A stretch of DNA of 64,000 bases from Candidatus Saccharimonadota bacterium (GTDB lineage: Bacteria > Patescibacteriota > Saccharimonadia > Saccharimonadales > Saccharimonadaceae), in contig JAFRJK010000005.1 of assembly GCA_017432305.1 (NCBI GenBank), positions 93,780 through 157,779 of the forward strand, read 5' to 3'. Shown in pieces: positions 51,705 through 59,235 of the stretch. Position 1 is the stretch's first letter; each line of letters opens with the position of its first letter. The translations under genes and the position numbers were made by a program. The notes beneath the pieces are model-generated. The model saw only the letters and a program-made list of their open reading frames with translations. It was not told the DNA's origin and made no database searches.

Positions 51705-52068
51705 GGGGCTGATTTAGCTTAGACGGTTTATTAACAGATATCTAGCGCTACGATTGATACCGTAAGTATTGAATAAATGAAGAAAAAACTTCAGAGCGTG
51801 TGCTTTTTGCACCTGCTTATGCCTAAATTATTGATTTTATAGGCTGGTCTTAAGGTCGAGTTTCCATAGATCTTTAGATTATCATAACTTATGGGGATAG
51901 ATTCACCCCTGTGACGAGGAGAGAATTGAAGCTTTTGTCATGGCGCCTTTAGGTTTCGTTTTCTGCAGCCTAAGGGGTTTTAGCCGAGATTAAAACAGAG
52001 GACTATGAGCGTAGAAGGGTATTAATTTAATTTATCGGACCGGGAGGCAGTATCCCGCAGCTCCACCA
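51705..52068 (+). ncRNA. ssrA: tmRNA
   Basis: Transfer-messenger RNA that rescues stalled ribosomes. The tRNA-like ends pair (GGGGCTG with CAGCTCC), the T arm region GGACCGGGAGGCAGTATCCCG is present, and CCA is encoded. The tag frame ends at TAA 51824-51826 and reads ...EEKTSERVLFAPAYA; an in-frame TGA at 51770-51772 bounds it, so the resume codon is one of ATA, AAT, GAA, GAA (51773-51784). The tag ends in AYA, not the common LAA. Pseudoknot-like pairings follow the tag. A promoter (TAAAAT 51688) and terminator (52078) flank it. Confidence 0.95.
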
Positions 52069-52077
52069 ATTTTTAAT

Positions 52078-52103
52078 AAAAAAGCCGGCATTACGGCCTT
52101 TTT
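52078..52103 (+). terminator. Terminator of tmRNA
   Basis: AAAAAAGCCG and CGGCCTTTTTT pair around a six-base loop (GCATTA), followed by more T. It starts ten bases after the tmRNA CCA end. Confidence 0.85.
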
Positions 52104-52232
52104 TGTTGTTTTAATGAAGTGTTCAGGATGGGCGTGAAAAATAAAGAAATGTGTTCAGAAAATAAGAAAATTATGCAACAAAACCTGTGGAAAAGTGGCC
52201 TAAAAAATAAAAAAATTTGTTCACAAAAACTA
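52104..52232. other. AT-rich region with repeated TGTTCA motif
   Basis: No gene. TGTTCA occurs at 52120, 52152 and 52218 here and at 52673 and 52732 further on. The last copy in each group lies just before a promoter in a shared context (TGTTCA-A-rich-ACTATTG). They may be sites for a common regulator. Confidence 0.4.
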
Positions 52233-52261
52233 TTGACTTAAGCATTTTAGTGCGATATTAT
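52233..52261 (+). promoter_or_regulatory. Strong sigma70 promoter of unknown RNA 1
   Basis: TTGACT (52233-52238), a 17-base spacer, and TATTAT (52256-52261). The predicted start is near 52267, where a 14-bp hairpin begins. Confidence 0.7.
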
Positions 52262-52266
52262 AGAGA

Positions 52267-52499
52267 TAGCTTTTGAATAAAATTATTATTCAAAGGCTAA
52301 ATAAAACAAAAATAGCCAAAATAACTCCACACTCTACGGATTAAGTCAGTTTTCCTCGCAGTTTAGCTGACTTAATCCAACTAAGAACACAAAAACGTTC
52401 AAAAAGTAGAAAAATAAAAGACAAATTAAAAACTCGAAAAAGCATACAAAAACTGAAATTGTAAAATTCGAGCGCGGCCAAAAGAAGTCGCGCTTTTTT
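52267..52499 (+). ncRNA. Unknown structured small RNA 1 (about 233 nt)
   Basis: A transcript is inferred from a good promoter and a terminator. It begins with a 14-bp stem (52267-52280 with 52286-52299, one G-T pair), then a perfect 12-bp stem GGATTAAGTCAG/CTGACTTAATCC (52338-52378) with a 17-base loop containing CTCGCAGTTT, then an A-rich unpaired stretch of about 90 bases and the terminator. There is no reading frame with a ribosome site. I recognise no known class: no 6S, SRP or tracrRNA signature, and no CRISPR array is in the window. Confidence 0.6.
52471..52499 (+). terminator. Terminator of small RNA 1
   Basis: GCGCGGC and GTCGCGC pair (one G-T) around an eight-base loop, followed by TTTTTT. 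Confidence 0.85.
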
Positions 52500-52544
52500 G
52501 GTGTGAATTAACCACTACTTAGAAAGCAGGAGATCACATTTGCG

Positions 52545-52655
52545 GGAGTTTTGTTGTAGGCTTCCTTGCTAAGCCCTCGGCTTTCCGCGTCCTAAGGGGC
52601 GGTCTGCTAGCTCGCAAGTTTGCCCTTCATCAAAACTCCATAGGAGTTTTGTTGT
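52545..52655. repeat. GC-rich element bounded by GGAGTTTTG inverted repeats
   Basis: GGAGTTTTGTTGT occurs at 52545-52557 and again at 52643-52655, with the inverse CAAAACTCC at 52631-52639. The inner 75 bases are clearly more GC-rich than the surroundings and contain short hairpins such as GGCTT/AAGCC. CAAAACTCC-ATA-GGAGTTTTG is a perfect 9-bp palindrome. It looks like a small repeated or mobile element (MITE/REP-like), but no second copy is in the window. Confidence 0.45.
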
Positions 52656-52722
52656 GAAAAGTACAACAGAATTGTTCAAGGAAAATACAGATAGGAAATG
52701 GAGATTGTTGTAAAAAATACAA
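52652..52722. promoter_or_regulatory. Two TTGTnAAAAnTACAA operator-like sites
   Basis: TTGTGAAAAGTACAA (52652-52666) and TTGTAAAAAATACAA (52708-52722) are near-identical dyads just upstream of the second RNA promoter, with TGTTCA copies between and after them. They suggest binding of a dimeric regulator. Confidence 0.4.
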
Positions 52723-52743
52723 TAAAAAATGTGTTCAAAACTA

Positions 52744-52772
52744 TTGCATTTTTAAAGCATTTATGGTAATAT
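52744..52772 (+). promoter_or_regulatory. Promoter of unknown RNA 2
   Basis: TTGCAT (52744-52749), a 17-base spacer and TGG-TAATAT (52767-52772). The predicted start is near 52779. The sequence before the -35 (TGTTCAAAACTATTG) matches that of the first RNA promoter. Confidence 0.65.
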
Positions 52773-52778
52773 GGAATC

Positions 52779-53390
52779 AGTCGTAGGACGGAGTGAAAGC
52801 CGTCGAGACAAAATAAAAACCTCATAAGAGATAAAAACGTAAAATTAACAATTTATCACCACTTATCACAACGGGTCCAAACCGGAGTGAAAAGGATTCA
52901 AGGCCTTGCCAGGGCGGAGAATTGATGTGGTTTAGCGAGCCAATAGGTAGTTTCTAGCCATAAATTACATTTAGAAATTACCTAAAGCTCCGCTAAAGCG
53001 TTTGATAAGCTAAATGAACGCTAAATAGAGTAATCCAACTAGGCAACTAGGGAAGAGAACTAATTTTAGAAAAATGAAGATTATCAAACTGAGCGTTGAG
53101 CGCGTTTAAGTCAATATAACTAGCACTTTTAAAATAACAGAGTTATAGAGACGAAAACAAGGACATTTGCCCCTCTATACGAGGAGCGGTCAAAAGCTTT
53201 AGATGGTGAGGGTTGCGGCTTATAGTAATGTATTTTAGCGCCGGATAACCCCCCATCTTTAGCCCATAAACACACGTAAAGATCTTGCAATGTCGCTGAG
53301 ATCACCTTCTTGTAACAAAAATAAAAACGGGAGACAAAAATGACACGAATTTCTCGCAGTTTTCGTGGTTCATAACATGGCTAAGCCTAA
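52779..53390 (+). ncRNA. Large structured RNA 2 (about 600 nt), unknown class
   Basis: No long frame exists here, yet many helices can be drawn: GACGG/CCGTC (52787-52804); GGTAGTTTCTA/TAGAAATTACC (52946-52982, one G-T pair); long-range GTTTGATAA/TTATCAAAC (53000-53008 with 53081-53089); a GCCCCTC/GAGGAGC-type hairpin (53169-53187); and AGATGG-GGGTT-GCGGC paired with GCCGG-AACCC-CCATCT (53201-53258). It ends with an SD-led 11-codon frame at 53340. I see no terminator T-run, so the 3' end is a guess. It could be a giant riboregulator, an mRNA leader or a novel ornate RNA. Confidence 0.5.
53340..53375 (+). CDS. 11-codon micro-ORF with strong Shine-Dalgarno
   Basis: ATG 53340 to TAA 53373 would encode MTRISRSFRGS. 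GGGAG (53329-53333) lies six bases before the ATG, with A-rich spacing, as good as any ribosome site in the window. It sits at the 3' end of the large structured region. Its DNA includes TCTCGCAGTT, which also appears in the loop of small RNA 1. It may be a leader peptide; coding is unproven. Confidence 0.35.
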   Translation: MTRISRSFRGS

Positions 53391-53399
53391 CTTTTATGA

Positions 53400-53405
53400 T
53401 ATAAT
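53400..53405 (+). promoter_or_regulatory. -10 box of leaderless promoter
   Basis: TGA-TATAAT ends six bases before ATG 53412. Confidence 0.6.
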
Positions 53406-53411
53406 AAGGTT

Positions 53412-53762
53412 ATGCTTAACCGTGTTTTTATCTTTACGTCTTTTATTGCCGCGATTATATTAATCTCAATGTTATTTTTCACTACTCCAGCAACGATCGG
53501 ACCGCTGGGGATTTTTGTTTTCTTTCTGATGGTTTACGTGGTGATGCTGGGGATAACGACAGGGCTGATAAACATCTTTGTACGTTTTGTTTTTCGAAGA
53601 AAAAATATGGGGTGGAAGGATTATGCAAATGCGGGGATTATCGCGTTTTGGCCGGTGATGGTTTTAGTTTTTATCTCTGTTGGAGCGACTAATATGATTT
53701 TCTCGCTAATTGGTGCGACAACTTTTGTGCTTTTAAGTATTTTTCTAATCAAGAAAGTGTGA
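53412..53762 (+). CDS. Small membrane protein of the VirD4-like ATPase unit
   Basis: A 116-residue protein with four hydrophobic helices (about 5-25, 29-55, 73-92 and 96-114) and a basic loop RFVFRRKNMGWKD between helices 2 and 3. The family is not recognised; the shape recalls small conserved Saccharibacteria membrane proteins. It ends in TGA, one of only two such stops in the window; this stop is part of the next gene's extended -10 box. Probably part of the same functional cluster as the downstream ATPase. Confidence 0.65.
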   Translation: MLNRVFIFTSFIAAIILISMLFFTTPATIGPLGIFVFFLMVYVVMLGITTGLINIFVRFVFRRKNMGWKDYANAGIIAFWPVMVLVFISVGATNMIFSLIGATTFVLLSIFLIKKV

Positions 53763-53768
53763 TAAAAT
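53763..53768 (+). promoter_or_regulatory. -10 box of leaderless promoter
   Basis: TGA-TAAAAT, where TGA is the stop codon of the previous gene, ends six bases before ATG 53775. Confidence 0.6.
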
Positions 53769-53774
53769 AAGCAT

Positions 53775-54269
53775 ATGGATTATGGGAATGTGGGACCTGG
53801 AAATAGAATAGCTCAGGATTTTGAGCGCTTGTCCGAGGAACAGGACTTTAATCCCGACAAAACTCCAGAGAGAATTGACCAAAATGAGCAAGATCCGGCA
53901 GTAAATTCAGAGAATATTGAGGATAACCTAAACAGAGACGAAGAGAGCTATGGCGATTCCGGGAAGCTTGGGACGGCAGCGGTTCGAGCGACGGAATTTG
54001 GGGGAGAAACTGGAGGACTTGGAAAGATTGTCTCTGAGGGGCCAGCTGGAATGAAAGAATTAACCGAGTCCCAGATTATCGGAACAGATATTGATATCTC
54101 GAAATTTGATAAAAACGGGGTATCAAAGGAGCTCGCAGATAGATTAGATAATCTTAAAAAAGAGCCTGACCTGCATAAACAGAGCGTTGAGTTTGTCCTA
54201 GAGTCGAAAAAGAGTTTAGCTTCGAGCTTTTCAGATAGAGGCTATTTAGCTAGCGGAGGGGAAGCGTAA
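53775..54269 (+). CDS. Acidic soluble protein upstream of VirD4-like ATPase
   Basis: A 164-residue protein without membrane segments, rich in Glu, Asp, Asn and Ser, with an apparently disordered N-terminal half and a helical C-terminus. No family is recognised. It shares its last base with the ATG of the ATPase gene (TAATG), so the two are translated together. It may be an adaptor for the ATPase, a role inferred from position only. Confidence 0.6.
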   Translation: MDYGNVGPGNRIAQDFERLSEEQDFNPDKTPERIDQNEQDPAVNSENIEDNLNRDEESYGDSGKLGTAAVRATEFGGETGGLGKIVSEGPAGMKELTESQIIGTDIDISKFDKNGVSKELADRLDNLKKEPDLHKQSVEFVLESKKSLASSFSDRGYLASGGEA

Positions 54270-57046
54270 TGTCTTTTTGGGTGGTATTTTTATTGTTCGT
54301 TCTCGTTGTAACAGGGGCGATTGTGTTTATGGTTAAAAAAATTAACTATAAGCAAAAATTGAAAGATTATGAGAGACAACTTAAATTGGTCCCACTACTT
54401 ATTCATTTACCGCCATCAACGGATGATATTGAAGTTGGTGGAAGAGATGAGCGCGATGTGAACGAAGAAGCAATTTCGGCGGCGACCGTGATGTATTCGA
54501 TTATTGCTTCAACTTTGAAAGAAAAAGGAATCGATACTAAGATTTATGGTCAAAGGTATTTTTCGTTTGATATTATCACGGTTGACGGGTTTGTGAAGTA
54601 TTATGCGGTTGTCCCAGCGGTACTTGAGGAGACCGTCAAACAGGCGATTGTGTCAAGCTACCCAACAGCGCGACTTGAGGAAGCTGATCAAGAGATTATC
54701 TTTAAAGAAGGGATGGATGCAAGCGTGGTTGCCGGAGGTGAATTTGAACTTAAAAAGGAATTTATCTATCCGATTGCAACCTACGAAGAGAGCAAATGGG
54801 ATGCTCAAACCGCGATTTTAAACGCATTCTCAAAGGTAAAAGAGGGCGAGGGGATGGCGCTTCAGCTCTTATTTAGACCAGCACAACCAGGATGGAACAA
54901 GATTTCGGAACAAAGAGTAGCTGATATTAAAGATGGGAAAAGCGGCTGGAAAGGGACATACCTTCCGACGAGAATAATGCATTTAATTATTGATGTAATA
55001 AAGGCTCCATTTGAGGTCCCAGATGAACACAAATATGATGAGGATGAGAATAAGGCATTACCACAGCCAAAGCAAGAAGAAATTGCGGCGATTGAAAATA
55101 AAGCGAAGTCGCCAGGGTTCGAAGTGCTTATTCGCGTAATTGCTGCGACTAGTTCAAAACAGAGGTCAGAGGCACTCGTTGGGGGAATTGTGGCTTCGTT
55201 CTCGCAGTTTGACTCACAGCTTTCAAATGGGTTCAAATATAACATGCTTAAAAAAAGTGAACAACTCGCATCAGATTACATTTTCCATAATTTCCCACGT
55301 TCGAACAAAAAATGTATTCTAAATACAATTGAACTTGCATCGATTTTTCACCTCCCAAGTCAATCTTCAATCCCAACATCAGGAGTAGAACGTCAACAGA
55401 CAAAGCAAGTTGATGGACCAGCGAGGTTGATGGATGAGGGAGTAATTCTCGGGGTGAACGAGTACCGTGGAGAGAAGAAAGAGATTCGACTCGGGCAAAA
55501 AGACCGCAGACGCCATACGTATGTGATTGGTGCTACGGGTATGGGTAAATCGGTATTTCTTAAAAATGTCGCTTACCAAGATATGATGGATGGACGAGGA
55601 TTTGCATTTATTGATCCGCACGGTGACGTTGTTGAGGAGCTTCTATCAATGGTGCCACCAGATAGGATTGATGATGTAATTTACTTTGATCCGAGTGATC
55701 TTGAGAATCCAATTGGGATGAATATGTTTGAATGGACGACTGAAGACCAAAAAGATTTCATCGTTCAAGAGGGGATTAATATGCTTTATTCACTCTATGA
55801 TCCGGGACACACAGGTATTTTTGGGCCGAGAGGTGAACAGATGTTTAGAAATGCAGCGTTACTTCTTATGTCTGATCCAGATGGCGCAACTTTTATTGAT
55901 GTGCCGAAATGTTTTATTGACCCAGAGTTTGTTAAACATAAATTACAATACGTAACAGATAGAAACGTCTATGATTATTGGACGAAAGAGTTCCCAGCAA
56001 GCCAAAAATCGAACGATGCGGGTGAGGTGGTAACCTGGTTTAACTCGAAATGGTCGCCGTTTATTGCAAATAAGATGATGAAGTGCGTACTCGGACAGAT
56101 TAAATCAGGGTTTAACATTAGAGAGGTGATGGATGATCAGAAGATTTTGCTTGTTAACCTTTCAAAAGGTAAGCTCGGGGAGACGAACTCGAAACTTCTC
56201 GGTATGATTTTCGTAATGAAGTTCCAAGCGGCAGCAATGTCGCGAGTTGATACTCCTGAAGACGAGCGTAAAGATTTCTGTCTCTTTGTTGATGAGTTCC
56301 AAAACTTCTCGACTGATAGTTTTGAATCTATTCTTTCGGAGGCGAGAAAATTCCGTCTTAACCTCTTTGTAGCAAACCAATTTATGACACAACTTACCGA
56401 GAAAATTAGGGAAGGGGTGCTCGGTAACGTTGGTACGGTGATTGCGGGACGCGTTGGTGTAACAGATGCGGAAATGCTTGAGAAAGTCTTTACACCGACT
56501 TTTAAGGCGGAAGACCTCCATAAACAACCGAACTATCATGCGATTGCGACGGTGATGATGTATGATATGCCAACCTCGCCGTTTACGATGAGTTTACTCC
56601 CACCGATGGGAGATGAAAATGAAGAAGTATTTTCGACACTTAGAAACTATTCAGCAACGAAGTATGGACGCCCAATTAAAGAAGTAGAGAAGGAAATTAA
56701 CGCTAGGATGGCGGTGAAGAAGCCGGAGAAGAAGATCGAGGAAGAGAAAGCGGAAGAACTGATTTCGGAGCTTGAGAATAAAGGCAAGACGGCAAAAGAA
56801 GAAGAAAAAGAGGAGATTGAAGCACTAAAAGAAGCAAAAACAGAGGCGAAAAGGCCTAACTTCCTCGATAAATGGACGAAAAAGTCGGAAAAAACAGAGA
56901 AAGAAGAGAAAGACTCAACGGTAAAAAAGAAGGAAATTACTAGGGAGGGATTAGAGACGGCGGAATCGGAGATTAAAGCTCTCGAAAATAAAGAGAAGAA
57001 AGCCAATGAGTCGCTAAATGATGGCGACGTGATAAAACTGCATTAG
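54269..57046 (+). CDS. VirD4/TraG-like type IV coupling ATPase
   Basis: A 925-residue membrane-anchored ATPase. One N-terminal helix (3-22) is followed by a domain of about 370 residues, then a HerA/FtsK-like motor domain with Walker A GATGMGKS (near 421), DPHGD (near 450), LVNLSKGKLGETNSKLLG, the Walker B/TraG box DEFQNFSTDSFESILSEARKF (near 676) and AGRVGVTDAEML. The C-terminal 130 residues are a Lys/Glu-rich coiled coil. This matches 'type IV secretory system conjugative DNA transfer' proteins widespread in CPR genomes. It could move DNA or protein with the pilin-like protein at 7.3 kb, but VirB proteins are not seen. Confidence 0.88.
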   Translation: MSFWVVFLLFVLVVTGAIVFMVKKINYKQKLKDYERQLKLVPLLIHLPPSTDDIEVGGRDERDVNEEAISAATVMYSIIASTLKEKGIDTKIYGQRYFSFDIITVDGFVKYYAVVPAVLEETVKQAIVSSYPTARLEEADQEIIFKEGMDASVVAGGEFELKKEFIYPIATYEESKWDAQTAILNAFSKVKEGEGMALQLLFRPAQPGWNKISEQRVADIKDGKSGWKGTYLPTRIMHLIIDVIKAPFEVPDEHKYDEDENKALPQPKQEEIAAIENKAKSPGFEVLIRVIAATSSKQRSEALVGGIVASFSQFDSQLSNGFKYNMLKKSEQLASDYIFHNFPRSNKKCILNTIELASIFHLPSQSSIPTSGVERQQTKQVDGPARLMDEGVILGVNEYRGEKKEIRLGQKDRRRHTYVIGATGMGKSVFLKNVAYQDMMDGRGFAFIDPHGDVVEELLSMVPPDRIDDVIYFDPSDLENPIGMNMFEWTTEDQKDFIVQEGINMLYSLYDPGHTGIFGPRGEQMFRNAALLLMSDPDGATFIDVPKCFIDPEFVKHKLQYVTDRNVYDYWTKEFPASQKSNDAGEVVTWFNSKWSPFIANKMMKCVLGQIKSGFNIREVMDDQKILLVNLSKGKLGETNSKLLGMIFVMKFQAAAMSRVDTPEDERKDFCLFVDEFQNFSTDSFESILSEARKFRLNLFVANQFMTQLTEKIREGVLGNVGTVIAGRVGVTDAEMLEKVFTPTFKAEDLHKQPNYHAIATVMMYDMPTSPFTMSLLPPMGDENEEVFSTLRNYSATKYGRPIKEVEKEINARMAVKKPEKKIEEEKAEELISELENKGKTAKEEEKEEIEALKEAKTEAKRPNFLDKWTKKSEKTEKEEKDSTVKKKEITREGLETAESEIKALENKEKKANESLNDGDVIKLH

Positions 57047-57243
57047 AGCGTTTTAAAATTTTAAGTGGGTGTTTTAGCATATTTTCGGTTTCATCGGCCT
57101 TAAAACGGCTCTCATTGCGTCAAACGGGCTATTTTCCTTGACTTTTTATCCTATTAGGCTTATACTTGGTTAAGATATCAAGAGAGGTAATTCGGTGGGT
57201 AAACCCCGGTATCTGGGATAGAAAAAATAATAAAGGGAAAAAG

Positions 57244-59220
57244 ATGGCAAAAGAAGAGTATGACAGCTCTGAGATTCAGGTGCTTGAAGGTCTTGAACCA
57301 GTTCGTGTCCGTCCAGGTATGTACATCGGTTCTACTGGCTACGATGGTCTCCATCACCTAATTAAGGAGATTGCAGATAACTCAATCGATGAAGCGATTG
57401 CGGGATTTGCAAGTAAAGTAACAATCACAATTCTCGCTGATGGTGGGGTAAAAGTGGATGATAACGGGCGTGGTATTCCGGTAGATCTTCACCCGAAGAC
57501 GAAGAAATCGACGCTTGAGACGGTGCTTACGGTCCTTCACGCTGGTGGTAAGTTCGGCGGAGGTGGCTATAAGGTTTCATCTGGTCTTCATGGTGTGGGT
57601 TCTTCGGTGGTGAACGCACTATCTACTCACATGGTAGCGGAAGTTTATAGAGATGGGAAAATTCATCATATTGAATTCGACACAGGTAAGCCAACCTCTG
57701 ACTTACAAGTGACAGGAAAAACAGACAAACAGGGAACAAGTATTACATTCTACCCAGATCCGACAATCTTTAAAGAGACAACAACTTTTGATTATGATTG
57801 GGTTTCGCATTACGCAAGACATCAAGCCTATCTTACAAAAGGGATTTTAATTGAGGTTTCAGACGAAAGAACTGGCGCGAAAGAGAGTTTCTATTTTGAA
57901 GGCGGTATTTCGAGCTATGTTAAAAGGCTAAACAACGGTAAAGAGGTTATTGCGGACGATATTTTCTATGTTGATAAGAAAATCGAAGATAGCGAAGTTG
58001 AAATCGCAGTACAATATAATGATACTTTTGCGGAAACGATGAAGCCGTTCGCAAACAACGTTCTTACCCCTGATGGCGGGACGCACGTTGTTGGGTTCAG
58101 AACCGCGCTTAACCGTGTAATTAATGATTATGCAAGAAAGAATAACCTCTTAAAGGAGAAGGAAGATAACCTTACTGGTGACGATATTAAGGAAGGCTTA
58201 GTCGCAGTTATCTCGGTTAAACTTCCAAATCCAGAATTTGAGGGTCAGACAAAGAATAAACTCGGAAACCCAGAAGTAAGAAGCTATGTCGATAAGGTGA
58301 TGAGCGAGTACTTCGGGTATTATCTTGAGGAAAACCCAGCAATTGCGAAAAAAATCGTTCAAAAAGCAACCTTAGCAGCACGTGCTCGTAAAGCGGCGCG
58401 CGCGGCAAGAGACAATGTTATTCGTAAGGGCGCATTTGAGGGGATGAACCTTCCGTCGAAACTTTCGGATTGTAGCTCAAGAGATCGAACTGAATGCGAG
58501 CTCTTTATCGTAGAGGGTGACTCCGCTGGTGGTTCTGCAAAGGAAGGACGTGAGTCGAAAATCCAAGCAATTTTGCCACTTCGTGGTAAAGTGCTTAACA
58601 CCGAAAGAGCAAGGCTCGATAAGATGTATGCAAACGCCGAAATCGTTTCTTTGATTAAGGCAATGGGGGTTGGGATTGGTGAACAATTCGATATTTCGGG
58701 ACTAAGATATTATAAGATTATCTTCATGACTGATGCCGATGTTGATGGTGCACACATTTCGACACTTCTCCTTACATTCTTCTTTAGATATATGCCAGAA
58801 GTGATTAAGGCGGGGCACGTTTACCTCGCAAAACCACCACTTTTCGGTCTGGTTAAGGGAACTGGAAATGCGGCAAAGATTGAATATGTTTACGATGAAG
58901 ATGCTCTTGAAAAGAAACTAGATGAAAAAATCGCCGAGAGAAAGGCGAATGGCACAAAGATTGATGAGACAGCGGAGCGCTTCAAACAGGCAGGTTACAC
59001 CGACCAAAAACGTTATAAAGGTCTTGGTGAGATGAACGCAACTCAGCTTTGGGAAACAACGATGAACCCGGAAACTCGCTCGATTATCAGAGTAAACATC
59101 GAAGATGCAGAAAAAGCAGATGCGATTTTTACGAAACTAATGGGTAACGACGCAGAGCTAAGGAAGAACTTCATCCAAGCTGGCGCAGCAAAAGTTAACT
59201 TGGAAGACCTGGACTTCTAG
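57244..59220 (+). CDS. gyrB: DNA gyrase subunit B
   Basis: A 658-residue ATPase subunit of gyrase. The GHKL ATP site is intact (EIADNSIDEA, DNGRGIPVD, GLHGVGSSVVNALS), and the TOPRIM domain shows EGDSAGGSAKEGR (near 425), PLRGKVLNTE and DADVDGAHI. The C-terminus carries KRYKGLGEMN...QLWETTMNPE. ATG 57244 is chosen (AAAGGGA site); an in-frame upstream start gives an odd N-terminus. It is followed 15 bases later by gyrA. Confidence 0.96.
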   Translation: MAKEEYDSSEIQVLEGLEPVRVRPGMYIGSTGYDGLHHLIKEIADNSIDEAIAGFASKVTITILADGGVKVDDNGRGIPVDLHPKTKKSTLETVLTVLHAGGKFGGGGYKVSSGLHGVGSSVVNALSTHMVAEVYRDGKIHHIEFDTGKPTSDLQVTGKTDKQGTSITFYPDPTIFKETTTFDYDWVSHYARHQAYLTKGILIEVSDERTGAKESFYFEGGISSYVKRLNNGKEVIADDIFYVDKKIEDSEVEIAVQYNDTFAETMKPFANNVLTPDGGTHVVGFRTALNRVINDYARKNNLLKEKEDNLTGDDIKEGLVAVISVKLPNPEFEGQTKNKLGNPEVRSYVDKVMSEYFGYYLEENPAIAKKIVQKATLAARARKAARAARDNVIRKGAFEGMNLPSKLSDCSSRDRTECELFIVEGDSAGGSAKEGRESKIQAILPLRGKVLNTERARLDKMYANAEIVSLIKAMGVGIGEQFDISGLRYYKIIFMTDADVDGAHISTLLLTFFFRYMPEVIKAGHVYLAKPPLFGLVKGTGNAAKIEYVYDEDALEKKLDEKIAERKANGTKIDETAERFKQAGYTDQKRYKGLGEMNATQLWETTMNPETRSIIRVNIEDAEKADAIFTKLMGNDAELRKNFIQAGAAKVNLEDLDF

Positions 59221-59235
59221 GAGAAAGGAATTAAG

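Noticed and set aside
52844..52875. Possible replication origin: TTATCACCA and TTATCACAA resemble DnaA boxes, with gyrB/gyrA nearby and long AT-rich DNA
   Set aside because: Each matches TTATCCACA at only seven of nine bases, there is no cluster, no dnaA or dnaN in the window, and the stretch is better explained by promoters and RNAs.
53378..53464. 28-codon frame ATGGCTAAGCCTAAC... across the next gene's promoter
   Set aside because: No ribosome site and it overlaps both the -10 box and the start of the real gene.
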